Shown: positions 42,054-50,543 of the stretch, in pieces
Position numbering within the stretch: the first letter of the stretch is position 1
Layout: every line of letters begins with the position of its first letter
Assembly (NCBI RefSeq): GCF_041261445.1
Contig: NZ_JBGCCU010000032.1
Span: 62,001-126,000 of the forward strand
Length of the DNA stretch: 64,000 nt
From: Catenulispora sp. EB89
GTDB taxonomy: Bacteria; Actinomycetota; Actinomycetes; Streptomycetales; Catenulisporaceae
Direction of reading: 5' to 3'
Program-made: the position numbers and the translations under genes
The notes under the pieces: model-generated
What the model was told of the DNA's origin: nothing
Database searches by the model: none
Seen by the model: only the letters and a program-made list of their open reading frames with translations

Positions 42054-42215
42054 CGGATCGTCGGTCTCCCCAATGAGGGCGTTTCGCAGTCCCGTGCTTC
42101 CTGGCAGTCCGTATCCGCGCACGGGAGGGGTATCTGACATGACCGCCATCACCACCGCTATGAATACCGCCGTGCTGGACGGCGCGCCCGTGGCTGTTCA
42201 GGTGCCCGCTGGGTC

Positions 42216-42530
42216 GTGATTGACGCGGTCCGGGCCCGCCAGGCACGCCCGGCCGAGGTGATCGTCGAGGATGTCTCCCCCTGGCCGACGCGGTCGGCGA
42301 CGTCAAGGAGGTCGCGAAGGCGCACGACGTGCGGGTGGCGCTGCGGCGGCTCAGCCCGGACCACCGGGCCACGCTGTTCGAGATGCACTACCGCGACTTT
42401 ACGGCGCGGCAGGGCCGCCGGCGTGCTCGGGGTGCCCGAGGGGACGGTCAAGTCCCGCGTGCATTACGCGTTGCACGCCTTTCGGGAGGCGGAGCCGTTG
42501 CTGAGGGCGGAGGCCTTGGCGGCGGCCTGA
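42216..42530 (+). pseudogene. Decayed ECF sigma factor (region 4 and linker)
   Basis: Three consecutive frames carry pieces of one sigma factor. AVRARQARPAEVIVEDVSP is in the first, VRVALRRLSPDHRATLFEMH is in the next, and GVLGVPEGTVKSRVHYALHA then FREAEPLLRAEALAAA is back in the first. The last is the region-4 HTH that binds the -35. At least two frameshifts break it and regions 2 and 3 are missing. It is a clear pseudogene between the integrase block and the HEPN-motif gene. Confidence 0.75.
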
Positions 42531-42572
42531 TAAAAGGCATCGCCAGCGCCGGGCGGCAAGCTAAGATTGGCT

Positions 42573-44630
42573 ATGGACGAAAGCTCCGATGAATTCAATC
42601 CCGCTGAACCTACCGGCGTGACAGGCCGGCCCTTTGAGTCGTATGTCCACGATCAACAGAATGCCGAAATACTGGCTTTGGTGCTCGACGGTGCGCATGC
42701 GACGAGCACCCTGCGATGGAATGTCGTCGACGACATTCGGCGAGAGGGGTCAGACGCCGGTCTGGATCCGGAAGGTCCGGAGATCAGAGAGCTGGTACTC
42801 GCGACGGCTTACGGTCTTCGGTTGTCGGCCAGGGGCGAGCCGTCGGGCTGCGCTTTGGGCCCGCTGTCGGGATCGGGGGCGAACGCCTACCCACCGGCCG
42901 TGCCGGACGTGGACGATGAGGTCGTCTCGCTCTGGCGTGACCTTGCCGAGAAGGTGCAGCATCCGGGCGCCAAGGCCCGTCTCAACGACCTGCTGTTCCT
43001 GCGGCGCGACGGCAACCCGTATGTCCGGGCCACGGCAGCGATCGACGCGTACTTGGCCGATGTCGATGTCACCGCCGAAACAGATCTGACCCAAGCCCAG
43101 GGGCTTGTGCGTGCATGGGACCTTACTCGTAGCGTCGGTGACCTGGCTCGCGAGGTCACGGTGCGGGGCGCGATGCTGAGCGCGGCTGAGAACACCATGA
43201 AGGGTGAGTCGAAGTGGCCTGGTGTCGTGCTGCCGCTTATCGGAGCGCTGTCCACCAAGCCGAAGGAATCCAAGAAGGCCTCGCGCGGTGGCCCGGCCGG
43301 TGCAGGAGATGACGCACGTGTCGACGCCTTGTTGGAGGCGGCGTGGCGGGCTTATGACGAGGGCTGGCTTCGGTCTGAACTTGCCGACTATTTGCGTAGG
43401 CGTGTCCAGACGCCGGATGAGACGCAAGCCGTCAATCGGCGTGAGGCTCAGGCGTATATTGATGAAGCATTGTCCCGTCCAGGCCTTGTCCGGCTTTCTA
43501 TCCTTGAGTCTGCGGTGCGGGTCGCGCGTGACTACGGGCTGACAGATTTGGTCGAACGGGCGACCGCTCTCATGCAGGCGATCCCTAAGGCTGACCTGGG
43601 TCTCGTGGCCATGTCCACGTCCGTATCGATCCCTCCTGACTACATCGAGCGGTGGCTTGCGCCCTTCACCACCTGCTCGGATTGGCGTTTCGGGCTCGAA
43701 TACTTTCTGAAGACGGACTGTCCTTCCGGTGATCTCGTGACATTGAAGAGCCAAACCGAGCAAACCGCCAAGACCACTGGCTTTCTCTTGGCGATTTCCA
43801 GCATGAAGTTGAACGCCGATGGCCTTCCCCGATGGACCTCGACGCCGGATGACGGGGGATATTCGGATCGGCTTGCCGAGACGGCGAACCACTATGCGAT
43901 GAATCGCGGCCGGCTTCTCGCGACGGGCCTTGTTCGCATGGCGGATCGATACGGGGTGCCGGGTGAGTCTGAACTCATGGTGACGCTTTCGCGTCGCGGC
44001 GCGGCTGATCCGACGATCGCGGCAAGCGTGGCGAGGGCATTTATCCATTTCTGGAACGAAGATTACGAAGCCTGCGTTCATATCGCGGCGGCAAGATTCG
44101 AATCCGCGGCACGGCTTCTACTCCGAGAGCTCGACGAAGGCATCTATCGAACGCAGGCTGCGGACACGCCGGGCGGATACCCGGGACTGTACGTTCTCCT
44201 GAAGAAGCTGGACGAGCTGGCCCTCGACGAGTCGTGGGCCTACTTCCTCCGCTGGTTGTTGGCCGCGCCCGAAGGCCCGAACCTTCGGAACGAGATCGCT
44301 CACGGGTTCGTGACCAGGATCGGTCCCGGGTACGCGGCGCTGATCCTTCGTGCATTGACTCTATTGTCCACGGTTGTCGCGCCACAGCCGCAGGAATGGG
44401 CGGAGGAAAAGGACGGTATTCATCCGCTGGTGACGAGCATCGCCGACCCGGTGGCACCGCGAAGCCGCGAGGACTTGCTCAAACTGCTCGGTAGGCCGGT
44501 GCCGGACCCGGCGGCCTGGTCGGCGCGACCAGGCGTTGTAGGGCGCCTCGCCCGAGGAGGCGCGACGGCGACTCGCGTGGCAGCCGTGGCTCTGGCGGCG
44601 CTCTCCCGTCGGCTGGAGGGTGGAGGCTGA
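42573..44630 (+). CDS. Large protein with C-terminal HEPN-type RX4H motif (DUF4209-like)
   Basis: A 685-aa helical protein of unknown function. The C-terminal domain reads YPGLYVLLKKLDELALDESW, then LRNEIAHGF (Arg572 and His577), the RX4H hallmark of HEPN ribonucleases, in a context ('LR+.IAHG' after an 'L..L......LD..W...L+.LL') like DUF4209 proteins. The rest is alpha-helical, resembling TPR-like repeats, with a basic patch (STKPKESKKASRGG). HEPN proteins often act in abortive-infection defence. A TAAGAT hexamer lies 5 nt before the ATG with no Shine-Dalgarno sequence, so it may be leaderless. A hairpin terminator follows. Confidence 0.7.
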   Translation: MDESSDEFNPAEPTGVTGRPFESYVHDQQNAEILALVLDGAHATSTLRWNVVDDIRREGSDAGLDPEGPEIRELVLATAYGLRLSARGEPSGCALGPLSGSGANAYPPAVPDVDDEVVSLWRDLAEKVQHPGAKARLNDLLFLRRDGNPYVRATAAIDAYLADVDVTAETDLTQAQGLVRAWDLTRSVGDLAREVTVRGAMLSAAENTMKGESKWPGVVLPLIGALSTKPKESKKASRGGPAGAGDDARVDALLEAAWRAYDEGWLRSELADYLRRRVQTPDETQAVNRREAQAYIDEALSRPGLVRLSILESAVRVARDYGLTDLVERATALMQAIPKADLGLVAMSTSVSIPPDYIERWLAPFTTCSDWRFGLEYFLKTDCPSGDLVTLKSQTEQTAKTTGFLLAISSMKLNADGLPRWTSTPDDGGYSDRLAETANHYAMNRGRLLATGLVRMADRYGVPGESELMVTLSRRGAADPTIAASVARAFIHFWNEDYEACVHIAAARFESAARLLLRELDEGIYRTQAADTPGGYPGLYVLLKKLDELALDESWAYFLRWLLAAPEGPNLRNEIAHGFVTRIGPGYAALILRALTLLSTVVAPQPQEWAEEKDGIHPLVTSIADPVAPRSREDLLKLLGRPVPDPAAWSARPGVVGRLARGGATATRVAAVALAALSRRLEGGG

Positions 44631-44666
44631 GCGCTTCTGGGACATTGATCCCTGATCCGTGCAGGT

Positions 44667-44700
44667 GCGGTACCGGGCGACCGAAGCGGTCCGGTACCGC
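44667..44700 (+). terminator. Hairpin terminator after the HEPN-motif gene
   Basis: GCGGTACCGG (44667-44676) pairs perfectly with CCGGTACCGC (44691-44700), with a 14-nt loop, 36 bp after the stop codon. Confidence 0.75.
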
Positions 44701-45319
44701 GCGTAGGTCAGGCCTCGCCCACCGAGACCCTGTAGACGTAGTCTCACGTAAGCTCCAGCGCCTGGCTCGCGGCCGACAGAGAGTTCTCGGCATGGAATGT
44801 CTGCCGGCGCCGCCTGGGTCTCTGCCTGGCCCACCAGCGCGGGCGTTCTCGATCGGTCCCTGGACGTAGGGGAGAAGGGGTGCAGGAGGGATCCTGAATC
44901 TCGGTCTGGGCGGTGGCCAACTCGTCAGTCCAGGGTCGGCCCTTGTCAGGAGGTAGCTTGCCGGGCTGAGGTCGCCCTAGGCTCGTTCAACACGCCAAGG
45001 AACATGGGCTCGCCGTTCGGTCCGCTGTACGTAAGGCATTGCGGAACAGCGGGAATGCTCGACGGGGTTCGACTGCCTCAAGGGGCACGCTCCAGAGAAG
45101 TGGTGGCAGGATTGGTCTCCGCGGGAGAAGCCAGATAAGCGCGAGCGCGAACACGCCGCCGAAGTCAAAATGCTCTCCCAAAGAGGTGCGACGCTTAGAA
45201 CGGCTGCTCGCCGAGTGTGATGAAGCTCCCCTCGCGAAGTGAAAACTGCTTATCCAGCTACGGATTAGGGCACGCTCTGCCCCCTGTTCAGGGTGTGTGA
45301 GAAATTCTGAGCTTCGCTC
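44701..45319. other. Intergenic, no supported gene
   Basis: About 600 bp between the terminator and the convergent ATPase gene. Short open frames on both strands have poor GC3 bias and no ribosome-binding sites. I found no tRNA, repeat or motif. Confidence 0.55.
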
Positions 45320-48300
45320 TCAGCGTTCGGAAGCCGGGACGAGGTCGTGGACATGAATCCGCCCTGCTGCCAGCGCGTCCTGTGCGATCCGGCCGATGTG
45401 TTCATGATGGGTGAACACGATCACCTGGAACCGGTCCGCCATCTCATCGAGCAGGCTCAGACCGGCGCCAGTGCGTCCATCGTCGAATGTCATCAACACG
45501 TCGTCCAGCAGTAGCGGCATGGCGCGGCCTTCGTCGGCGTAGCGGTCGAGTGACGCTAGGCGCAGCGCCAAGTAGAGCTGGTCGCGCGTGCCCTCGCTCA
45601 TGTCCTCCACGTCTACGAGCGGTCCGGACCCGCGACGGGCTCGTAGCACGGCTTTGCCGTCGGCGTCAGTGTCGTCGACGAGTTCGGGATACTCGCCGTG
45701 GGTGATCCGGGTGAAGATGTGCTGGGCTTTGCGCAGGACGGGGGCCTGATTCTCTTGGCGGTAGGTCTCGATGCTTTTTAGGAGGATCTGCTCGGCGAGG
45801 CGCAGTCGCAGGTAGTCGTGGGCGTGGTGCACGATGCCAGCGCGCTGCTCTTCCACGGCGTCTGCTGCGATCGCCGCGGCGTCGGAGCCGTTCATCTGCT
45901 CCAACGTGTTCTTACAACGCGCGAGTTCGGCGGCCCTGGTGCCGAGATCGCCCTCCAGCTGAAGGATCCGCGCATCGAGATCGGCGATGAGAGCCGTGAG
46001 CTCGTCGGGATCGTGGTCTGCTACTTCCTGCTCGAGTTGAGCGATGCCGACGCCAGCCCCAGCGAGGGAGTTCTCAACGGCTTTAAGCTGCTTATCAAGC
46101 CCCCGTATCGCGTCAGTGCGTTCGATCGCTTCCACCAGCTCATGCTCATCGTGCATCAAGCCCTCAGCGAGCATCACGGCGACGCTCTTGTCCGCCTCGG
46201 CGCGGTTGTTCCGGGCGCTTTCCAGTTTGCCGCGCAGCGTGGCGAGCCGATCCGTCAGCCGGGTGATCTCATCCTGCGACGCGCTCTGGCGGTCGAGGTA
46301 TTCCTTGAGGCTGCGCACCACGGCGTATCGGCGGTCTGGTGTGGTGAGGGGCGGCCGCCCGGCGTCTGCGAGGGCTTGGTCAAGTCTTGAGGTGAATGTA
46401 GAGACCTGGTTGTCGGCTTCGTCGGCCTGCTCCTGGAAGCGGAGTGCGTCTGCGTGGAGGCGAGCTATCTCGTCGAGCTCGCTCAGAGACTCGGCCACCT
46501 GGGCGGGGGTGCCGGTGAGCTGGTTGTCGGCGAGCTGCCGCTTCCACTTCTCGTCCCAGTCCGCGAGTTCGGTTTCCAGCCTCGTGACCTCTGATTGCGC
46601 GTCGGTGAGTTCGTTGCGGAGGTTCTCTGCAGCTGCGGTGATCCTGGCCCGCTTCTTTGCCGTCTCGGCGAGTGTTGTGTGAAAGGCGCTGGTTGCTTCG
46701 ATCAGTTCGTTGAGGGACGCTGGCTCCGGAGGGGCAGAGTAGCCAGCATCTGCAAGCGCCTCACGCAAGCGCGTCGCATGGGCGTTGGCGGCGGCACGAT
46801 CAGAGTCGAGGGTTAGAAGCAGGGCGTCGCGTTCATCGGTCTGCTCGCGTAGTGTCTGTAAGGCTGTGAGCAGGTCGGTAGCTGCTTCGACTGCGGGAAC
46901 GGGTAGACCGCTGGGGGTCCAGAGTTCGGTCCATCGCGTTTCAAGGGCTTGTCTGTCCTCGACCGCGACCTTGTGTTCTTCCTGCGCCTCGGAGAGCAGG
47001 CGTTCGGTCTTTTCGACCGCCTCTTCGAGCTGCGAGCGCTCGGCCATCCGCTGAGCGTCGCGGCGCATCCGGTCGACGGTCTCATCACTGGCGGCCACAG
47101 CCGTCTCGTATTCGCTGACTGGCAGCGGAGCAGTACTCGCCGAGTGAGGATCGACGAGCCCGGAGTGTAGTTGTCCCCAAAGCTCCTGCCTGTGTGCACG
47201 ACTGACTGCGAGATCTGTCTCGCTTGGAGGCGGATCCTGGCGTAGGAAGTTTTCTAGATCGCGGCGGTGCCCGGCGAGCTCGGTCGTGCGAAGCGCTACT
47301 CGCTCTCCACAGCGGGCCACAGCCTTGTCGGTGTCGTCGATGCGCTTCCTGTACGCTGCGATCTCCTCGGCGCCGGGTACCGTCAGATCGCCGACATCCT
47401 CGGGCAGTGCGAAGCGCGCATAGCGCTTGCGTGCCTTCGCAAGTTTCGCCTGTGCGGCCGTGTACTGCTTCTCCAGGGCCAGGATCTGACTCGACAAAGA
47501 TGAGGGTACGGCCTTGACGACGGCCGCCAGCGGCGCATGATCGACCGGTTCGGTGTGCGCCGGAAGCTTTGCCAACTCCGCGTCCAGGGCACGGTTCCTG
47601 CTCTTCACCTGCTTGCGCGCAGCACCCAGTTCGGTAGCCAGAACTGTCTGCTCGTTGATCATCTCGCCCACCCGCGCACGCAAGGTCGGCGCTACTGTCT
47701 CGACCTCTGGAGCCCTGCTGGCGTCAGGCCGCAGCCTTGCAAGCCTCGATGATGCCTGGCCGCGCAGTTCGTCGGCTGAACGCGCTGCCTTCAGCCCTGC
47801 CTTCTCCGCCTTCTCGACTCCATTGGCATCTGCATGAAGCACCGTAATCGTTTCGGCCACTGCCAGCACTGCGAAGTCCGGATTGTGTTCGCGGAGTTCG
47901 TCCTCGACCTCCCGAACATCGTCTACGAAGCCTCGGAGAATGGTCTCGGCCTCTCTCCGCTCCGAGCGCAACGTGTCGTACCGATAGCCGACGTCTCCTG
48001 CGACCAGGGGTCCCGCAGCCAGCAGCTGAGCGCGCTCCTCCAGCAACTGCCTACGCTGCTCCATCCCCGCGTAAGCCTGTTTGATGCGGGTCAGCCGCGA
48101 CTGTTCGGTACGGGCCCGCTTCAGATCCTCGCTGATCCCCTCGTACTGCTTCGTCGCATCATCGACGGCGCGTTCTGACTCCCGGTAGGTTTCAGGCCGC
48201 AGGATCTGTTCGTCCAGCTCCCGGCGCGCTTGCGACAGGGACCCCTCCGGGCCGATGGCGGCGTTGAGGACGGGAATCCTGCCACGCGGTACGTATAGCT

Positions 48301-48802
48301 GGCTGTGCTCCTCCCTCAGACGAGCCAGCAACGTCGTTAGCTGAGCGCTCGACCGGCTCTCGAACAACGCCTTGGCCAGATCGCCCTTGCCCGCCAGCAA
48401 CGCGGCTCCGCCGGCGCGCAGCTCCTCGTGGTCGATCGCGAACACATCGGTGAAGTCGTCCTTCGTCACACCGGCCAGGATCGACTGAAGTTCCCGGGGA
48501 TCGAGGACCTTGTCGCCGACAGTACGCAGAGGATCCTTGATCTTCTTCAGGCGCACGATCTCGAGCTCGCTGCCGTCACTTGCGCGGAGCAAGGCGCCGA
48601 TGCGCAGATCCTGCATTCCGTGCAGATAGCCGTAGGTCGTGCGAGCCGGTATGCCGTACAGGAGATCGGTGACGGCGTTGCGCATCGTCGACTTGCCGGC
48701 CTCGTTCGGGCCGACGACCAGGTGTACTCCGGGAGCGGAGAAATCGAGAACGTGGTCGGTGAACCGTCCGTACTTCACCAGATCCAAGCGGTCCAGCCTC
48801 AT
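45320..48802 (-). CDS. YhaN/SbcC-like AAA ATPase with coiled coils
   Basis: A 1160-aa SMC-like protein. The N-terminal head begins MRLDRLDLVKYGRFTDHVLD with Walker A GPNEAGKST near residue 33. Long heptad-rich coiled coils cover about residues 200-930. The C-terminal head holds the signature-like EDMSEGTRDQLYLALRLA and Walker B PLLLDDVLMTFDD. This pattern (YGRF, DQLYLALR) is that of YhaN, the partner of the YhaO nuclease, and resembles Rad50/SbcC. The pair probably processes DNA ends. The ATG overlaps the nuclease stop (ATGA). A C-terminal VIVFTHHEH switch completes the head. Confidence 0.88.
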   Translation of the reverse strand: MRLDRLDLVKYGRFTDHVLDFSAPGVHLVVGPNEAGKSTMRNAVTDLLYGIPARTTYGYLHGMQDLRIGALLRASDGSELEIVRLKKIKDPLRTVGDKVLDPRELQSILAGVTKDDFTDVFAIDHEELRAGGAALLAGKGDLAKALFESRSSAQLTTLLARLREEHSQLYVPRGRIPVLNAAIGPEGSLSQARRELDEQILRPETYRESERAVDDATKQYEGISEDLKRARTEQSRLTRIKQAYAGMEQRRQLLEERAQLLAAGPLVAGDVGYRYDTLRSERREAETILRGFVDDVREVEDELREHNPDFAVLAVAETITVLHADANGVEKAEKAGLKAARSADELRGQASSRLARLRPDASRAPEVETVAPTLRARVGEMINEQTVLATELGAARKQVKSRNRALDAELAKLPAHTEPVDHAPLAAVVKAVPSSLSSQILALEKQYTAAQAKLAKARKRYARFALPEDVGDLTVPGAEEIAAYRKRIDDTDKAVARCGERVALRTTELAGHRRDLENFLRQDPPPSETDLAVSRAHRQELWGQLHSGLVDPHSASTAPLPVSEYETAVAASDETVDRMRRDAQRMAERSQLEEAVEKTERLLSEAQEEHKVAVEDRQALETRWTELWTPSGLPVPAVEAATDLLTALQTLREQTDERDALLLTLDSDRAAANAHATRLREALADAGYSAPPEPASLNELIEATSAFHTTLAETAKKRARITAAAENLRNELTDAQSEVTRLETELADWDEKWKRQLADNQLTGTPAQVAESLSELDEIARLHADALRFQEQADEADNQVSTFTSRLDQALADAGRPPLTTPDRRYAVVRSLKEYLDRQSASQDEITRLTDRLATLRGKLESARNNRAEADKSVAVMLAEGLMHDEHELVEAIERTDAIRGLDKQLKAVENSLAGAGVGIAQLEQEVADHDPDELTALIADLDARILQLEGDLGTRAAELARCKNTLEQMNGSDAAAIAADAVEEQRAGIVHHAHDYLRLRLAEQILLKSIETYRQENQAPVLRKAQHIFTRITHGEYPELVDDTDADGKAVLRARRGSGPLVDVEDMSEGTRDQLYLALRLASLDRYADEGRAMPLLLDDVLMTFDDGRTGAGLSLLDEMADRFQVIVFTHHEHIGRIAQDALAAGRIHVHDLVPASER

Positions 48803-50064
48803 CGGGCGCCCTCCTGCAGCATCGAGACCAGCAGATCCGATGCTTCGCTGAGCAGCTGTGCGCACCACTCGGCGCTACTGCTGTTCAGCCTGTCCTCGCC
48901 GCGCACATCACCGCTGAGCTTGCTCCACAGAGGGTCCTTCTCGACGAACCTGCGTACCGCGTCCTCGTCGGTGCCGAGCTCCTTCGCGGTGCGCAGCAGC
49001 CCTGCGATCATGTCGGTGATGTCATTTGCACCGTCACCGGTCCCCACATCCAGCGGGCTCGTTCCAGGGCCGACCTTCTCGACCCACACCTCGCCGAGGT
49101 CCACCGCGATGGAGCGGACTTCGACCGTCAGACGCTCGCGCTCTCGCCACAGCTCGGCGTGCGCAGCCGAACGACCGGTCACAGTTACCCGTGCCGCCAC
49201 CAGCCGACCGTCACTCTGATCGCGCTCCGCGGCGAGTTGCGTGCGGACGAGCTCACACACGTCGTCGAGGTCATCGGCGGACGCGGCGTCGACGCGGAGA
49301 TGAGCCCACCGCACCACGTCGAGGTCACGGTGCTCCACGGCCACCGAGCCCTTGTCGGTCACGGTGACCAGGGTGCAGCCCTTCGGGCCGGTCTCGCGGA
49401 TGCTGCGTCCCTGGATGTTGCCGGGGAACACGATATGCGGCTCCTCGGAGACCACCTCGCGAGTGTGGACGTGCCCGAGGGCCCAGTATCCATAGCCGCG
49501 AGACACGAGCTCTTCGACACTGCACGGCGCGTATTTGGTGTGGCCGGCCCGGCCAGTGAGAGCTGTGTGCAGTAGACCTACGTTGAACATGCCGGGCGCT
49601 GCCTGGGGATAGTCGGCGGCGAGGTTCTCCATCACGTCACGGCGCGCGTAGCCCTGCCCGTGCACGATAAGCCCCACATGGGGATCTTCAATGCTCTGAC
49701 TCTGATGGGTATCGAACTTGCGTACGTTATTCGGGAGGCGAAGGTTCTTGGTGATCTGGCTTTGGGCGTCGTGGTTACCGGAGACCAAATAGACCCGGAT
49801 CCCTGCATCCCCAAGTATTCCTAGCTGGCGTTGAAAGAACAATCCCGTGTCATAGCCGCGCCAGTCGCCGTCGTACACGTCGCCCGCGAGCAGCACCGCG
49901 TCCACTTGCTCGTCCAGGGCGAGTGCGACCAGGTTCTCTGTCGCCCGGCGCGTGGCCGCGCGGATCATGTCAACTGGCGCGTCCGGATACTTCTCCAGGC
50001 CATGCAACGGGCTGTCTATATGCAGGTCTGCGGCGTGGAGAAGCTTCAACGGTGGGACCCCCAA
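48799..50064 (-). CDS. YhaO/SbcD/Mre11-like metallophosphoesterase
   Basis: A 421-aa (or 416) nuclease. The phosphodiesterase motifs are complete: HAADLHID, GDVYDGD, SGNHDAQ and GHVHTRE, which bind two Mn ions. The C-terminal part, rich in charged helices, should bind the coiled coil of the YhaN-like protein encoded downstream (4-nt overlap). The start is unusual: no ATG/GTG precedes KLLHAADLH, and TTG is used at 50064 or 50049; GGGGGT upstream favours 50049. The pair may act in repair or in defence, given the setting. Confidence 0.88.
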   Translation of the reverse strand: MGVPPLKLLHAADLHIDSPLHGLEKYPDAPVDMIRAATRRATENLVALALDEQVDAVLLAGDVYDGDWRGYDTGLFFQRQLGILGDAGIRVYLVSGNHDAQSQITKNLRLPNNVRKFDTHQSQSIEDPHVGLIVHGQGYARRDVMENLAADYPQAAPGMFNVGLLHTALTGRAGHTKYAPCSVEELVSRGYGYWALGHVHTREVVSEEPHIVFPGNIQGRSIRETGPKGCTLVTVTDKGSVAVEHRDLDVVRWAHLRVDAASADDLDDVCELVRTQLAAERDQSDGRLVAARVTVTGRSAAHAELWRERERLTVEVRSIAVDLGEVWVEKVGPGTSPLDVGTGDGANDITDMIAGLLRTAKELGTDEDAVRRFVEKDPLWSKLSGDVRGEDRLNSSSAEWCAQLLSEASDLLVSMLQEGAR

Positions 50065-50453
50065 GCGGTTCAGTGCGCTGCTTCAGTGGGAAAGAGGTCT
50101 CACCATAGCTGAACGCTGAAACGCACCGCAGGGAAACGAGCGATTGAACCTGCGATCGCGAATCGCGTTCTATATCCATCAATTGAACACATATCCCCGA
50201 TCGAGGTCTACCGCTCGTTGGAAACCGGCTCGAGGTCAGGCCAGGAACTCGATCTTGGGGAAAGCGGGGGACGGCTGTTCGAGCAGGTGGTTGTCACACT
50301 CGCGGATGCGGTCGAAGGGCGCTCTACGCAGGTCCGCACGGGGAGCATCGACCGGATTGGGTCAATCGTGCCGATCGGCTGCTCCACCGTACTCGGCGGG
50401 AAGCCGATCACGCTGCCGGCCTCGTCGGATCCGGGCCCTGAGACGAAACCTTT
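50065..50453. other. Intergenic, no supported gene
   Basis: This stretch precedes the YhaO gene and holds its promoter, which I cannot define. An open frame at 50218-50457 (plus) has no recognisable content. The segment GATCGCGAATCGCG near 50154 is a partial palindrome. Confidence 0.45.
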
Positions 50454-50543
50454 TTAGGCGAACACATCGAACTCGCCGTTCTCCACGCCGATGAGGAACG
50501 CGGAACGTTCGGCGCGAGCGTGACGGCGTGGCAGTGGGATCAC
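50454..50543 (-). CDS. 29-aa DUF397-like micro-ORF, possibly a remnant
   Basis: The GTG overlaps the upstream gene's TGA (GTGA, 50540-50543). The 29 codons read RSAFLIGVENGEFDVFA at the end, which is the C-terminal motif of DUF397 proteins ('AFL.GV+.GEFD'). DUF397 proteins are normally 60-75 aa and associate with XRE regulators in actinomycetes. So this is either a truncated relic or a very short coupled peptide. Confidence 0.45.
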   Translation of the reverse strand: MIPLPRRHARAERSAFLIGVENGEFDVFA

